The position numbers and the translations under genes were made by a program. The notes beneath the pieces are model-generated. The model was not told the origin of the DNA, ran no database searches, and saw nothing but the letters and a program-made list of their open reading frames with translations. Source: CAZOZP01 sp964584325 (GTDB lineage Bacteria; Bacteroidota; Ignavibacteria; Ignavibacteriales; Melioribacteraceae). From it: DNA of 64,000 nt. Below are positions 35,471-44,620 of the stretch, piece by piece; position 1 is the stretch's first letter; every line of letters starts with the position of its first letter. The stretch covers positions 48,564-112,563 of the forward strand of contig CAZOZP010000002.1 of assembly GCA_964584325.1 (NCBI GenBank), written 5' to 3'.

Positions 35471-35932
35471 TTATGATATTTTAATTTCGATTTCCTTCGG
35501 TTTTACTTCCTCCGCCTTGGGAATTGAAATTGTAAGAGTTCCTTCTTTGTAATTTGCAGAAATTTCATCTGCTTTTATTTCTTTCGGCAGATTGAAAGAT
35601 CTGAAGTACTTACCGTAAACTCTTTCAATTCTGTGATACTTTGAATCGTCCGATTCTTTCTCCTGCTTTCTTTCGCCGGCAATGTTTAGTTTTCCGTCTT
35701 CAAATGAAATTTTAACATCTTCTTTCTTTACTCCCGGCAGGTCAAGATGAATTCTGTATGTGTCTTTGTCTTCAGAAATATCTGTTAAAGGAGCCCAGAC
35801 CGCATTCTCATATTCATCTTCCTGATCATTCTTTTTTACTCCGAATCTGCCTTCGAAATCATTGAATAATTTTCTGAATTCTCTTTCAACATTGAAGAGC
35901 TCTCTTGCAGGATTCCATCTTACCAGTGTCAT
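35471..35932 (-). CDS. Small heat-shock protein Hsp20
   Basis: ATP-independent holdase chaperone of the alpha-crystallin family, 153 residues. The N-terminal arm starts MTLVRWNPARELFNVEREF. The alpha-crystallin domain spans about 45-140 with YRIHLDLPGVKKEDVKISFE and YGKYFRSFNLPKEI. The C-terminal tail includes the I-x-I-type motif (IEIKIS). The ribosome site ACGGAGGT is strong. No CIRCE element is seen upstream. Monocistronic, with its own terminator. Confidence 0.95.
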   Translation of the reverse strand: MTLVRWNPARELFNVEREFRKLFNDFEGRFGVKKNDQEDEYENAVWAPLTDISEDKDTYRIHLDLPGVKKEDVKISFEDGKLNIAGERKQEKESDDSKYHRIERVYGKYFRSFNLPKEIKADEISANYKEGTLTISIPKAEEVKPKEIEIKIS

Positions 35933-36174
35933 TTTATACCTCCGTTTTTTTAAGTTTTGTTGTATCTTTAATTTAACGACACTTAATAATCAACCTGTGT
36001 GCCAATTCCTGCATTTCCGTTATCGTATTATATTATAATGAGTTACACATATTCCCTTATAAATCTATTATTTTGTCATTATTTCCTGTTGCCGGTCATC
36101 TTGGCCGGCTTTTCTGTTTATTGCGCCGTGTTGTCCTACTATAGGTTAATTTGTCGCATCAGACTGACAAATTT

Positions 36175-37020
36175 TCAGAAATAATATTTCAGGAGACTTA
36201 CTGCTTGTCCGTAATACGAATTACCGAACAAATTGAGGTGATTTAAGATGTGATATAACTTATAGATATTTTCTCTGTACTGCCAGCCTTCTTCAAGAGG
36301 ATATTCATCATTATAGGCTTTATAGAATTCAGGCGTAAATCCGCCGAAAAGCTTTGTCATAGCTAAATCAGCTTCCCTGTGTCCGTAATAAACAGCCGGA
36401 TCGATTAATACAGGCTTCCCGATTTCGTCCTGAAGGTAATTTCCTCCCCAGAGATCTCCGTGCAGCAATGAGGGTGCAGAGTCTTTAATATTTAGAATAC
36501 TTCCGATTTTGTTTTCAAGTTTTCCGAAGTATTTTTCAAGTTCGTATCCGGAGAGGCCGTTTTTTTCGGCAAGATAATACTGATACTCAAGTCTGTTGCG
36601 AAAGTAAAACTCTGTCCAGTCAGAGTTTTCGGGCAAGTTTTTCTGAGGTGTGCCGCCTATGAAATTATTCATTCCGAAACCGTGTTTTAAGACGAATGTT
36701 TTGTGCATTTTGGCAAGCGACCTACCGAATGCTGTAAAAAAGCCCGCTGATGACCTTCCCTTTTCGATATATTCAAGTACCAAGACATCATTTGCTTCCA
36801 GAATGACTTCCGGCACTCTTATTTTACCGCATTTTCCGATCTCTTTCAATCCCCCGGCTTCTGCGGTAACCACTTTAGGATTACCGGTATATTCTTTTAT
36901 GAAATAGCTCTTCCCTGATGCTCCGGAAGCAGTAATACTTTGAGCAATACAGCCTCCCCCGGCCGGAGCAGTCCGGATAATTTTATCCTGCAGCTTGTTT
37001 TCAATTTCCCTTAGATTCAT
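36175..37020 (-). CDS. Fructosamine/ketosamine-3-kinase family protein
   Basis: Protein-deglycation kinase of the FN3K family, 281 residues. It phosphorylates sugar adducts such as ketosamines on lysines so that they fall off. The kinase-like motifs are LLHGDLWGGN (catalytic Asp), PVLIDPAVYYGHREADLAMT, which is diagnostic for the family, and a Gly-rich loop near residue 20. Its start overlaps the 3' end of the low-molecular-weight phosphatase gene by 20 bp. In many bacteria the two genes are neighbours, and together they may serve protein repair (inference). Confidence 0.92.
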   Translation of the reverse strand: MNLREIENKLQDKIIRTAPAGGGCIAQSITASGASGKSYFIKEYTGNPKVVTAEAGGLKEIGKCGKIRVPEVILEANDVLVLEYIEKGRSSAGFFTAFGRSLAKMHKTFVLKHGFGMNNFIGGTPQKNLPENSDWTEFYFRNRLEYQYYLAEKNGLSGYELEKYFGKLENKIGSILNIKDSAPSLLHGDLWGGNYLQDEIGKPVLIDPAVYYGHREADLAMTKLFGGFTPEFYKAYNDEYPLEEGWQYRENIYKLYHILNHLNLFGNSYYGQAVSLLKYYF

Positions 37021-37486
37021 TTAATTCCCGTCTTATTTCTTGCAGCAGGCCCACACTTGCGTCCTCTAACAAATCAATAACCCGGTTGAAACCGCTTTCC
37101 CCGCCGTAGTACGGATCCGGAACTTCATCTGCCTTATTCTTTCTGCAATAGCTTGTCATAAGCTTAATCTTATGAGCATACAATCCATTATGATCCCTGG
37201 CCTTTACATCGCTGTAATTATCAGAATCCATTACCAATATCTTATCGTACTTCTCTAAATCGCTGTCTTTTATCTGTCTTGCCCTTGAATCGAGGTTATA
37301 TCCTCTGGCAGTTGCAGCTTTCCGCATTCTCGGATCAGGCAGTTCCCCGGTATGGTAGCCGATAGTGCCGGCAGAATCTATTTCAATTTTTTCCGACAGA
37401 CCTGCCGCTGAGGCCATTTTCTTAAATATACCTTCCGCTGCGGGCGATCGGCATATATTTCCCATACAAACAAAAAGTACTTTCAT
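37001..37486 (-). CDS. Low-molecular-weight protein tyrosine phosphatase
   Basis: Cysteine phosphatase, 161 residues from the ATG at 37486, which has an AACAGAGGAA ribosome site and puts the P-loop at the N terminus as in the family. The P-loop is CMGNICRSPAAEG (Cys7, Arg13). The catalytic general acid is in EVPDPYYGGESGF. It may act on phosphotyrosine proteins, on arginine phosphate, or on sugar-phosphate repair intermediates. The overlap with the fructosamine kinase gene supports the last, but that is inference. Confidence 0.93.
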   Translation of the reverse strand: MKVLFVCMGNICRSPAAEGIFKKMASAAGLSEKIEIDSAGTIGYHTGELPDPRMRKAATARGYNLDSRARQIKDSDLEKYDKILVMDSDNYSDVKARDHNGLYAHKIKLMTSYCRKNKADEVPDPYYGGESGFNRVIDLLEDASVGLLQEIRRELNESKGN

Positions 37487-37679
37487 ATTATTCCTCTGTT
37501 TAGTTCTTAGAATTTTTCCGGCACGAGATTCATACTGCTTCCGCAATCCTTTTATCAGGCCTTGAAAAGCTGAATTTATTCTCTGATTAACCGATAATAA
37601 GGTTCGAAATCAAATTATTGTTATATCCTTTATTTCAAATTTATTATTTTTAAAATATTATTCCAAAAAAACATAGCTT

Positions 37680-39167
37680 ATGAAACTTCTTATATTGTTA
37701 TTTATAAATTTTCTTGTCTTAACAAACATTATTTCTCAAACCTATTATTCGAAGTACGAATTCAGAGGTGCCTGGGTTGCGACAGTTGCAAATATCGACT
37801 GGCCGGTAAGTTCCGCAACGTCTTCTTCAGGTAAAATAAAGGAACTTGAGAACTTGTTTGACCGTCTTGAAGAAGCAGGTATAAACGCCGTATTTTTTCA
37901 GGTGCGACCGGCCTGCGATGCCTTTTACAAATCCGAAATCGAGCCCTGGTCTTATTGGCTGACCGGTGTTCAGGGCAGTGCTCCGGATAATAATTTCGAT
38001 CCTCTTGCAACAGCAATTGAAATGGCTCATGAAAGAAATATTGAAATCCACGCCTGGATAAATCCGCTAAGAGCAGGAAGAGACGACGATAAATATAAAC
38101 TTGCGGCATCTCATCCCGTAAACCGTTATCCCGATTGGATTCTAAAAATCGGGGGCTACCGAATGCTTGATCCGGGAATTCCTGAAGTAAGAAGTTATGT
38201 TGCAAACATCGTTAAGGATATTGTTTCAAGATATGATATAGACGGAGTTCATTTCGATGATTATTTTTATCCTTATGGTCCTGTAATTACGAACGAAGAC
38301 CGTCACACATTCAGAAAATACGGAAATTCTTCAGATGATTTAGCCGGCTGGAGGAGAGAAAACATTGATAAATTGATAGAAGAAGTAAATAATTCGATTA
38401 AAAAAACAAAATCATACATCAAATTCGGTATTTCCCCTTTCGGAATTGTAAAAAATGAATTTGCAAAGACAAAGGGATTTGAATCTTACTATTCATCTTA
38501 CTCAGATCCGCTTGAGTGGATAAAGAGAAAATCGCTTGATTACATAGTACCTCAGCTTTATTGGGAAATCGGTTTTTCTAAAGCCGACTATGTTTCTCTG
38601 CTTGAGTGGTGGGGCGGTATAGATAATCCATTTCACTTTTATTCCGGATTATATTCCTCAAAATATACCGCCGAAGATTACAAGAAGGCAAAATCCGAGA
38701 TATACCGTCAGATTATGCTAAACAGAAAAAACGATAAAGCTCAGGGTTCCGTTCTTTTCAGTGCAAAAACAATAGTACACAATTACAGCGGCTTAAGGGA
38801 TTCACTAAAAAACAACTATTTCAGGTATCCGGCATTTACCCCAATAATGAATTGGAAGGATAATATTCCGCCCGAAGCGCCGGTTAATGCTTCAGCAGAT
38901 TTCCGGGAAGGAAAAATAAAATTATTGTGGGATCATCCTGCCAAAGCAAGAGATCTAGACCTGCCTTACAGATATGTTGTTTACGGCTTTAAGAAAAATG
39001 AAGTCGTTAATACCTCTGATCCGTCAAGAATTTTAACAATTGTAAACGGTAAGTTTTCTTCGGTGGAATTATCCGTGAATCGAAAAGATTTCGGAAGGTT
39101 CGTAATTACTTCTTTAGACAGACTTAATAATGAAAGTACCGACTTTGTTGAAATTGAATGCGAATGA
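37680..39167 (+). CDS. Secreted family-10-like glycosyl hydrolase (GHL10)
   Basis: A 495-residue exported protein with a signal peptide (KLLILLFINFLVLTNIISQ). The GHL10/DUF187 TIM-barrel domain covers about 25-330. Conserved blocks are EFRGAWVATVANIDWP, NAVFFQVRPACDAFY, EIHAWINPLRAG, DGVHFDDYFYPYG with paired acidic residues expected at the active site, and FGISPFGI. The C-terminal ~100 residues form a fibronectin-type-III-like beta domain (PPEAPVNASADF). Likely substrates are cell-wall or polysaccharide glycans. The exact reaction is not known for most members. Confidence 0.88.
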   Translation: MKLLILLFINFLVLTNIISQTYYSKYEFRGAWVATVANIDWPVSSATSSSGKIKELENLFDRLEEAGINAVFFQVRPACDAFYKSEIEPWSYWLTGVQGSAPDNNFDPLATAIEMAHERNIEIHAWINPLRAGRDDDKYKLAASHPVNRYPDWILKIGGYRMLDPGIPEVRSYVANIVKDIVSRYDIDGVHFDDYFYPYGPVITNEDRHTFRKYGNSSDDLAGWRRENIDKLIEEVNNSIKKTKSYIKFGISPFGIVKNEFAKTKGFESYYSSYSDPLEWIKRKSLDYIVPQLYWEIGFSKADYVSLLEWWGGIDNPFHFYSGLYSSKYTAEDYKKAKSEIYRQIMLNRKNDKAQGSVLFSAKTIVHNYSGLRDSLKNNYFRYPAFTPIMNWKDNIPPEAPVNASADFREGKIKLLWDHPAKARDLDLPYRYVVYGFKKNEVVNTSDPSRILTIVNGKFSSVELSVNRKDFGRFVITSLDRLNNESTDFVEIECE

Positions 39168-39185
39168 TAACAAAGAGATATACAA

Positions 39186-40013
39186 ATGATGGTATCCGTT
39201 AATATTTTAAACATAATACTCTGTCTTCTTTACAGCTCGATTTTCGGCATATATACCGCCGCTTTTATGAGAAAAGATGATTCACTAAAAAATAAGAAAC
39301 GAGTGCTTCTTATTTCTGCAGTACTGATTCATATTTTATATTTAGTTCTCAGAACCCTGGAATTCGGACATCCGCCGTTAACAAATAAATTTGAAATACT
39401 CACACTGCTTGCATTCTCTTTGGCCGTTACTTATCTCGTATTAGAGATAATAACCAAAGTAAGGCAAACCGGTGCATTTATTCTTTTCTTTCCGGCCGTA
39501 CTTCAGATTATTTCCGCAATTTACATAAAACCTCTGATTAAGGTTGATGAACTTCTGAACAATCCTCTTTTAATAATTCACGTAAGTTCGGCAATTTTGG
39601 CCTATTCTGCTTTCACTATCTCTGCAGTTTATGGCGGTTTGTATCTGATGCTTTACAAAGAAATTAAATTAAGCAGCTTCGGATTGATTTTTAACAGACT
39701 CCCAAATCTTGAAATTTTGGATAAATTATCCTCACGCTCTGCCGTGATTGGATTTGTTCTTCTCAGTTTTTCAATAATCGTTGGATTTATATGGATGAGA
39801 GCCGCATTCCCGAATTTCAGTTATTTTGATCCTAAACTCATCATCTCATTTATTGTCTGGCTGGTTTACGGAACAGGTATTTCTTTAAGATACTTTATTC
39901 ATCTCAGAGGCCGCGGATTTATCAGGATATCGATTCTTGGGTTCATTACCGCAGTTCTCTCTTTAATAATAACCGGAATGATTACCGCAAGTTTTCATTC
40001 ATTTAATAATTAA
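39186..40013 (+). CDS. CcsA/HemX-like membrane protein
   Basis: Integral membrane protein, 275 residues with about eight hydrophobic segments, of the CcsA/CcmC/HemX heme-handling superfamily. FLLLSFSIIVGFIW-like segments and a WxxxGTGISLRYFIHLRG region near the C terminus match HemX-type members, which lack the full WWD signature of heme lyases. It sits 2 bp before hemA, the arrangement known as hemX in other bacteria, where it affects the level of glutamyl-tRNA reductase. A role in cytochrome c assembly is the alternative. Confidence 0.82.
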   Translation: MMVSVNILNIILCLLYSSIFGIYTAAFMRKDDSLKNKKRVLLISAVLIHILYLVLRTLEFGHPPLTNKFEILTLLAFSLAVTYLVLEIITKVRQTGAFILFFPAVLQIISAIYIKPLIKVDELLNNPLLIIHVSSAILAYSAFTISAVYGGLYLMLYKEIKLSSFGLIFNRLPNLEILDKLSSRSAVIGFVLLSFSIIVGFIWMRAAFPNFSYFDPKLIISFIVWLVYGTGISLRYFIHLRGRGFIRISILGFITAVLSLIITGMITASFHSFNN

Positions 40014-40015
40014 AT

Positions 40016-41278
40016 ATGAATATACTCGGAATCTCAATAAATCATAAAACTGCCCCGCTTGAAGTAAGAGAAGCGGTATATTTATCGGTAGATGAAATAA
40101 AGAAACTTAGTTTAAAGCTTAAGGATAATCTGTTTTCCGAAGGTTTCATACTTTCAACCTGCAACAGGACGGAAATATTCGGATTTCCGGTTTCGCCTGA
40201 AATTAATTATAAACACATACAGGAATTCCTTTTTTCGGAAAAGCCTTCGGTATCGGTAAATTCGGGGCACTTTCTTAATTACTATTCCTGCAGCGCAGTA
40301 AAGCATATTTTTAATGTTTCGGCCGGAATAGATTCATTGATTGTAGGCGACAGCCAAATACTCGGTCAGATAAAGGATTCTTTCCTGCTTTCGAACCAAT
40401 GCGGATTTGCCGGTACCTTATCAAGCAAGCTTTTTGATGCCGCACTTAAAGTAGGCAAAAGGGTTATAAATGAAACCACTATTCAGGAAGGAGCTGTTTC
40501 CGTAAGTTATGCCGCAGTTCAGCTTATAGGCAAAATTTTTGAAAATCTTTCTGATAAGAAAGCCCTTATTATCGGTGCCGGTGAAACTTCAGAACTTGCA
40601 GCAGTAAACTTAAAAGACAAAGGCATTGGCAGTATCACAATTACTAACCGTACCGAAGAAAAATCAAAAAAATTATCTGATAATATTAAAGGATTTTCAA
40701 TAGCGTTCGATAATTTCAGAGAAAGTTTAAGCGATTTTGACATTATAATAAGCGCAACCGGGTCGCCGGAAACTTTACTAAGTTCTTCTGATATTGAAAA
40801 GGCAATGAAAAAGAGGAAAAACTCACCGCTTTGCATTATGGACCTGGCAGTACCGCGAGATATTGATCCTGCTGCCGGTAATATTGAATATGTTTTTTAT
40901 CACGATGTTGATTCGCTGAATAAAATCATAGATAAAAACTTACAAAAAAGAGTTGATGAAATTCCAAAAGTAGAGCAGATAATAACCGAGGAAATGATCA
41001 GCCTTTTTGCCTGGTATAATTCACTAAGCGTTGTTCCTTTTATTGTTGAATTAAGGGAGTTCTATGAAGGAATAGCTTCAGACGAACTTCAAAAGATTAA
41101 GAACAGAGTTTCAAAAGACGACTACCCTAAGATTGAAGAAATGACTAAAAGGCTACTCGGAAGATTGCTTCATAATCCGACAGTTAATTTGAAATCGGTT
41201 TCTGAGTCTGCAATCAGTGAACCGGAGCTTCAGAAGAATATAGCATTACTTAAAGATATTTTTGGATTAAACAAATAA
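40016..41278 (+). CDS. hemA: Glutamyl-tRNA reductase
   Basis: First committed enzyme of C5-pathway heme synthesis. It reduces glutamyl-tRNA to glutamate-1-semialdehyde with NADPH, 420 residues. The catalytic cysteine is in LSTCNRTEIFGF. GVSINHKTAPLEVRE-like sequence at the N terminus (GISINHKTAPLEVREAV), GDSQILGQIKDSF, the NADP site IIGAGETSELAAVNL, and a C-terminal dimerisation helix are all present. It is part of a tight plus-strand operon, hemX-like-hemA-hemC-hemD. Confidence 0.96.
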   Translation: MNILGISINHKTAPLEVREAVYLSVDEIKKLSLKLKDNLFSEGFILSTCNRTEIFGFPVSPEINYKHIQEFLFSEKPSVSVNSGHFLNYYSCSAVKHIFNVSAGIDSLIVGDSQILGQIKDSFLLSNQCGFAGTLSSKLFDAALKVGKRVINETTIQEGAVSVSYAAVQLIGKIFENLSDKKALIIGAGETSELAAVNLKDKGIGSITITNRTEEKSKKLSDNIKGFSIAFDNFRESLSDFDIIISATGSPETLLSSSDIEKAMKKRKNSPLCIMDLAVPRDIDPAAGNIEYVFYHDVDSLNKIIDKNLQKRVDEIPKVEQIITEEMISLFAWYNSLSVVPFIVELREFYEGIASDELQKIKNRVSKDDYPKIEEMTKRLLGRLLHNPTVNLKSVSESAISEPELQKNIALLKDIFGLNK

Positions 41279-41304
41279 TTACACATATAAACTCAGGTGT
41301 TAAA

Positions 41305-42249
41305 TTGTCGGAAATTAAAAGTATTGTGATAGGCTCAAGAGGCAGCGCTCTTGCTCTTTGGCAGTCTAATTTTGTTAAAAAAGAAATTGAATCCAAGTAC
41401 CCTGAAATAGAAGTTGAAATTAAACTGATTCAAACTAAGGGCGACAGTATAACGGATATAGCGTTATCAAAGATTGGTGACAAAGGTCTCTTCACAAAAG
41501 AGCTTGAAAGCGAACTTTCTGCCGGCAACATAGACATTGCAGTTCACAGCCTTAAAGACATGCCTACCACTCTTCCGAAAGGAATGAAAATCTCTGCGAT
41601 AACATCACGCTATGATGTTGAAGATGTTCTTATTGCCAGAGAAAAAGGTGTTACAATTCATTCATTAAAACAAGGCGCAGTTGTTGCAACCGGATCTTTA
41701 AGAAGAATGTCGCAGCTTCTGAGCATCAGGCCTGACATAAAGATTGTTGACCTGCGAGGCAATGTGCCGACAAGAATAAAAAAATTCCTTGCTTCCGACT
41801 GGGATGCAATCATACTTGCCAGAGCCGGTGTGGAAAGACTTCAGATGTCAAAATATATTTCATCGCATATTCCTCTTGAGGAAATGCTTCCTGCTCCCGG
41901 ACAAGGAGCATTAGCTGTTGAAATACAAAAATCAAATAAATTTGCCGCCGATATTACATCTTTTCTTAACGATGAAGACACAAGCGCCGCGGTTAATGCA
42001 GAGAGATCATTCCTTAAAACACTCGAAGGCGGATGCCATGTACCAATCGGGGCATATGCGGAAATCAGGCCTAATGGTTTGTATCTTGAAGGATTCGTTG
42101 GTTCTGTTGACGGAAAAACGGTTATTCGCAAAAAACTTAGAGGCAGCAAAGCCGATCCGGGTAAACTCGGCAAATCATTAGCTAAGGACATTCTGGATAA
42201 CGGCGGAAAAGAACTACTCGAAGAGTTTAAGAAATCAGAAAGTGAATAA
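41305..42249 (+). CDS. hemC: Porphobilinogen deaminase (hydroxymethylbilane synthase)
   Basis: Polymerises four porphobilinogens to hydroxymethylbilane, 314 residues. It starts at a TTG at 41305 (SEIKSIVIGSRGSALALWQ). The cofactor-attachment cysteine lies in LEGGCHVPIGAYAE. Further signatures are GDKGLFTKELE, AVHSLKDMPT, GSLRRMSQL and APGQGALAVE. Its last codons overlap the hemD start by 8 bp, so the two are translationally coupled. Confidence 0.96.
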   Translation: MSEIKSIVIGSRGSALALWQSNFVKKEIESKYPEIEVEIKLIQTKGDSITDIALSKIGDKGLFTKELESELSAGNIDIAVHSLKDMPTTLPKGMKISAITSRYDVEDVLIAREKGVTIHSLKQGAVVATGSLRRMSQLLSIRPDIKIVDLRGNVPTRIKKFLASDWDAIILARAGVERLQMSKYISSHIPLEEMLPAPGQGALAVEIQKSNKFAADITSFLNDEDTSAAVNAERSFLKTLEGGCHVPIGAYAEIRPNGLYLEGFVGSVDGKTVIRKKLRGSKADPGKLGKSLAKDILDNGGKELLEEFKKSESE

Positions 42250-43000
42250 GCAAAGAATTCTTATTACTACTTCCTTAAGAGGCGAATCTGAAGCTGCCGA
42301 CATACTTGAAGCATCAGGAATTGAAGTTATCCGTTTCCCTGCATTTAAGATTTCGGTTATCGATAATGCATTTAATGAATTCGATTTTAGTATTCTGCAA
42401 AAATCCGATTATGTAATTTTCACATCGGTAAATTCGGTCAACTCATTTTTTTATCTTATTAATAAAGTCGGAATAAAACTTCCTGAAGGAATTACAACCG
42501 CAGCAATAGGAGAAAAGACCGGCAAGGCAATGCTTTCATTTAATATTATGCCTGATTATTATCCGGAAAAAGCTATTTCCTTTTCTATGGCAGACTTATT
42601 CCGCACTCTGTCTGTAAGCGGCAAAAGAGTATTGTATCCCTGCTCCGATATTGCCGATAACAGTCTTGAAGATGAAATAACCTCGCTTGGCGGAACTTTC
42701 ATTAAACTACCCGTTTATTCAAACACAATTCCCGAAGCAGTTGAAATTAAAGAATTCATTCAAAAGATTAAAGCAAACAAGCCGGATGTATTTGCATTTA
42801 CGAGTCCCTCCGCATTTAAGAATTTCCTGAAGCTTATTGAAATCAGAAATCCTGCGGAATACTTTAAAGGAAGTACCACTGCCGCAATGGGGAAAATAAC
42901 AGAAAGTGTAATAACAGAATATGGAATTAAACCCGCGATAGTTCCCGACAATCCTTCTGCCTCTGCCTTAGCCGAAGGGATTTTGGGCAGTAATATGTAA
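42242..43000 (+). CDS. hemD: Uroporphyrinogen-III synthase
   Basis: Closes hydroxymethylbilane to uroporphyrinogen III, 252 residues, typical of this poorly conserved family. It begins at a GTG at 42242 overlapping hemC. Visible family blocks are DYVIFTSVNSVNSFF, AIGEKTGKAM, VLYPCSDIADNSLEDEI, FAFTSPSAFKNFLKL and AMGKITESVI. Identity is secured by position as the third heme gene after hemA and hemC. Later heme genes are not in the window. Confidence 0.9.
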   Translation: MNKQRILITTSLRGESEAADILEASGIEVIRFPAFKISVIDNAFNEFDFSILQKSDYVIFTSVNSVNSFFYLINKVGIKLPEGITTAAIGEKTGKAMLSFNIMPDYYPEKAISFSMADLFRTLSVSGKRVLYPCSDIADNSLEDEITSLGGTFIKLPVYSNTIPEAVEIKEFIQKIKANKPDVFAFTSPSAFKNFLKLIEIRNPAEYFKGSTTAAMGKITESVITEYGIKPAIVPDNPSASALAEGILGSNM

Positions 43001-43370
43001 TTCGATTCTTTTTTTAACGAGTTACGATGCCTTAAGAGGCTGTGTGAAAAGTGTCATTATGAGTTTTCACACAACCTCTAAATCCATTGGTTAGAGTAAT
43101 AAGAAGATTTCTTCTAACCAACAGATTCATCTGTTGGGAGAGTGGAATAGCGCAGACTTCCTTAGGCCTGCCCCCAACTCTGTCACCCGTTACTTTGTCA
43201 CTTTCTCTGTTGTAAATAATTCTTCGATTCGGATTTGTTCATTCCGCTTTTAAATAAACTCTTAGGTATTATTTAATTGATTTGAATAATCAGGCGTGTT
43301 ATATTGCAAACCGTGTTCTTTAATTATTAAACACAAAAAATAACGGTTAATTATTAGAAGAGGAGAGGTT
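43001..43370. other. Intergenic stretch between hemD and the FadL-type gene
   Basis: 370 bp without a supportable gene. The first half (43035-43178) is a run of inverted repeats described separately. The second half is AT-rich and should contain the promoter of the FadL-type gene, whose ribosome site is AGAGGAGAGG. Confidence 0.5.
43035..43178. repeat. Multi-hairpin intergenic element
   Basis: At least four inverted repeats in 144 bp: AGAGG.TGTGTGAAAA (43035-43050) with TTTTCACACA.CCTCT (43064-43079), 15 of 16 paired; GGTTAGA with TCTAACC (43089-43119), enclosing AGAAGA-TT-TCTTCT; CAACAGAT-TC-ATCTGTTG (43119-43136); and GTTGGG with CCCAAC (43133-43178). The density of structure suggests a REP/BIME-type or non-autonomous mobile element, or a structured RNA. 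The first hairpin could also terminate hemD. Confidence 0.6.
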
Positions 43371-44564
43371 ATGAAATCAAACCGTACAGTTTTTTGCATT
43401 TTGTTCTTATTTGTTTCTGCGGTTATGTTTGCCAACGGAATAAGTCTGAACAGCATTGGATCCCGTGCATTTGGTATGGGCGGAGCTTTCGTTGCCGTAG
43501 CTGACGATGCCACCGCAATTCACTGGAATCCGGCCGGACTAGCCGGACAAAGAGGAAGTATTCTTTTATTCGGAACTGATGTTGTTCCTATGTCTTCCTA
43601 TCGCCCTTTAGGATCTCCGGTAAAATATAAGTCCAAAATAAATCATTACATTACACCAAACTTATTTGCCAATTATTCTTACGGCAAATGGGGCTTCGGT
43701 CTTTCTGCATTTTTCCCTGCCGGCATAGGTGTAGAATATGATGAGAAGAAATTAGGTGGATTTAAGACTTCGAATAAAATCGGAATTATGAATATTTCTC
43801 CCGCCGCTGCTTATCAAATAAATGAATATATCTCCGTTGGTGCCGGTCTTAATTTCTATTACGGTTTGCTTGAACTGCACAGAATGCAATCTGTACCTGT
43901 AGCTCCCGGTGTTGAAATGCCGTTTCAATATAATGAAGATATTTCAGGATGGGGTGTCGGAGCAAGTTTTGGTGTAAAAGTTACTCCGAGTGAAGATCTT
44001 TCATTCGGTCTTTCCATCAAAACACCTTACAAAGTTACACTGAAAGGAGACTCCGAACTTGGTCCGATGAAATTTAAAGCTGAACGCAAAGTTACATTTC
44101 CTTTGTGGGTCGGAATCGGTGCTGCAGGAAAATTTGCTGAAAACCTTTTAGTAAGCATTGATATGCAATACTCGGGTTGGTCTGAACTTAAAACATTCGA
44201 CCTTACTCTTGACCCCGGAAAGGCAACCGAGCAGAAAACATCAACCAGGATGGATTGGCTGGATCAGGTTCAGTTCAGAATTGGTTCTGAATATAACCTT
44301 AACAAGAACATTGATCTTAGGTTAGGTTATTATCATGACCCTGCTCCATCACCTGATAAAACTCTTATAATGCTTTTCCCTTCAGGTACCTATAATGTCG
44401 GGACTGCCGGATTTACCTATAAAACCGGATGTTTCAGAACTGATTTCGGTATTGAGTATCTTTTCGGTATAGACAGACATGTTCCTCTTGGAGATGAACA
44501 ACCCGGTAAACACAGAGTTGATGTATTCTCATTTTCTTTTGGCGTGGGATATAATCTTCAATAA
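43371..44564 (+). CDS. FadL/OmpP1/TodX-family outer-membrane transport protein
   Basis: Outer-membrane channel for hydrophobic compounds, 397 residues. The signal peptide (FCILFLFVSAVMFANG) is followed by the family's N-terminal hatch signature ISLNSIGSRAFGMGGAFVAV and the adjoining DDATAIHWNPAGLAG. Beta strands run to the C-terminal FSFGVGYNLQ. Substrates of such proteins are long-chain fatty acids or hydrocarbons; this one's is unknown. The start has an excellent ribosome site, AGAGGAGAGG. Monocistronic. Confidence 0.92.
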   Translation: MKSNRTVFCILFLFVSAVMFANGISLNSIGSRAFGMGGAFVAVADDATAIHWNPAGLAGQRGSILLFGTDVVPMSSYRPLGSPVKYKSKINHYITPNLFANYSYGKWGFGLSAFFPAGIGVEYDEKKLGGFKTSNKIGIMNISPAAAYQINEYISVGAGLNFYYGLLELHRMQSVPVAPGVEMPFQYNEDISGWGVGASFGVKVTPSEDLSFGLSIKTPYKVTLKGDSELGPMKFKAERKVTFPLWVGIGAAGKFAENLLVSIDMQYSGWSELKTFDLTLDPGKATEQKTSTRMDWLDQVQFRIGSEYNLNKNIDLRLGYYHDPAPSPDKTLIMLFPSGTYNVGTAGFTYKTGCFRTDFGIEYLFGIDRHVPLGDEQPGKHRVDVFSFSFGVGYNLQ

Positions 44565-44580
44565 GATTTTCTATATAAGT

Positions 44581-44608
44581 GAAGGAAAGGCCTTATCGCC
44601 TTTCCTTC
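44581..44608. terminator. Hairpin terminator between convergent fadL-type and kinase genes
   Basis: Perfect 11-bp stem, GAAGGAAAGGC (44581-44591) and GCCTTTCCTTC (44598-44608), with a 6-base loop, between two convergent stop codons. The following T tract is short (ATTTC), so it is probably a bidirectional terminator of moderate strength. Confidence 0.8.
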
Positions 44609-44620
44609 ATTTCAGTTACT

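Noticed and set aside
36038..36184. Short plus-strand ORF with a terminator-like hairpin (GCCGG/CCGGC at 36091-36109) upstream of hsp20
   Set aside because: There is no ribosome site, the hairpin lies inside the ORF, and the product is low-complexity hydrophobic. A small RNA cannot be excluded but is not supported.
37600..37625. tRNA T-arm-like GGTTCGAAATC
   Set aside because: No acceptor, D or anticodon stem can be drawn around it.
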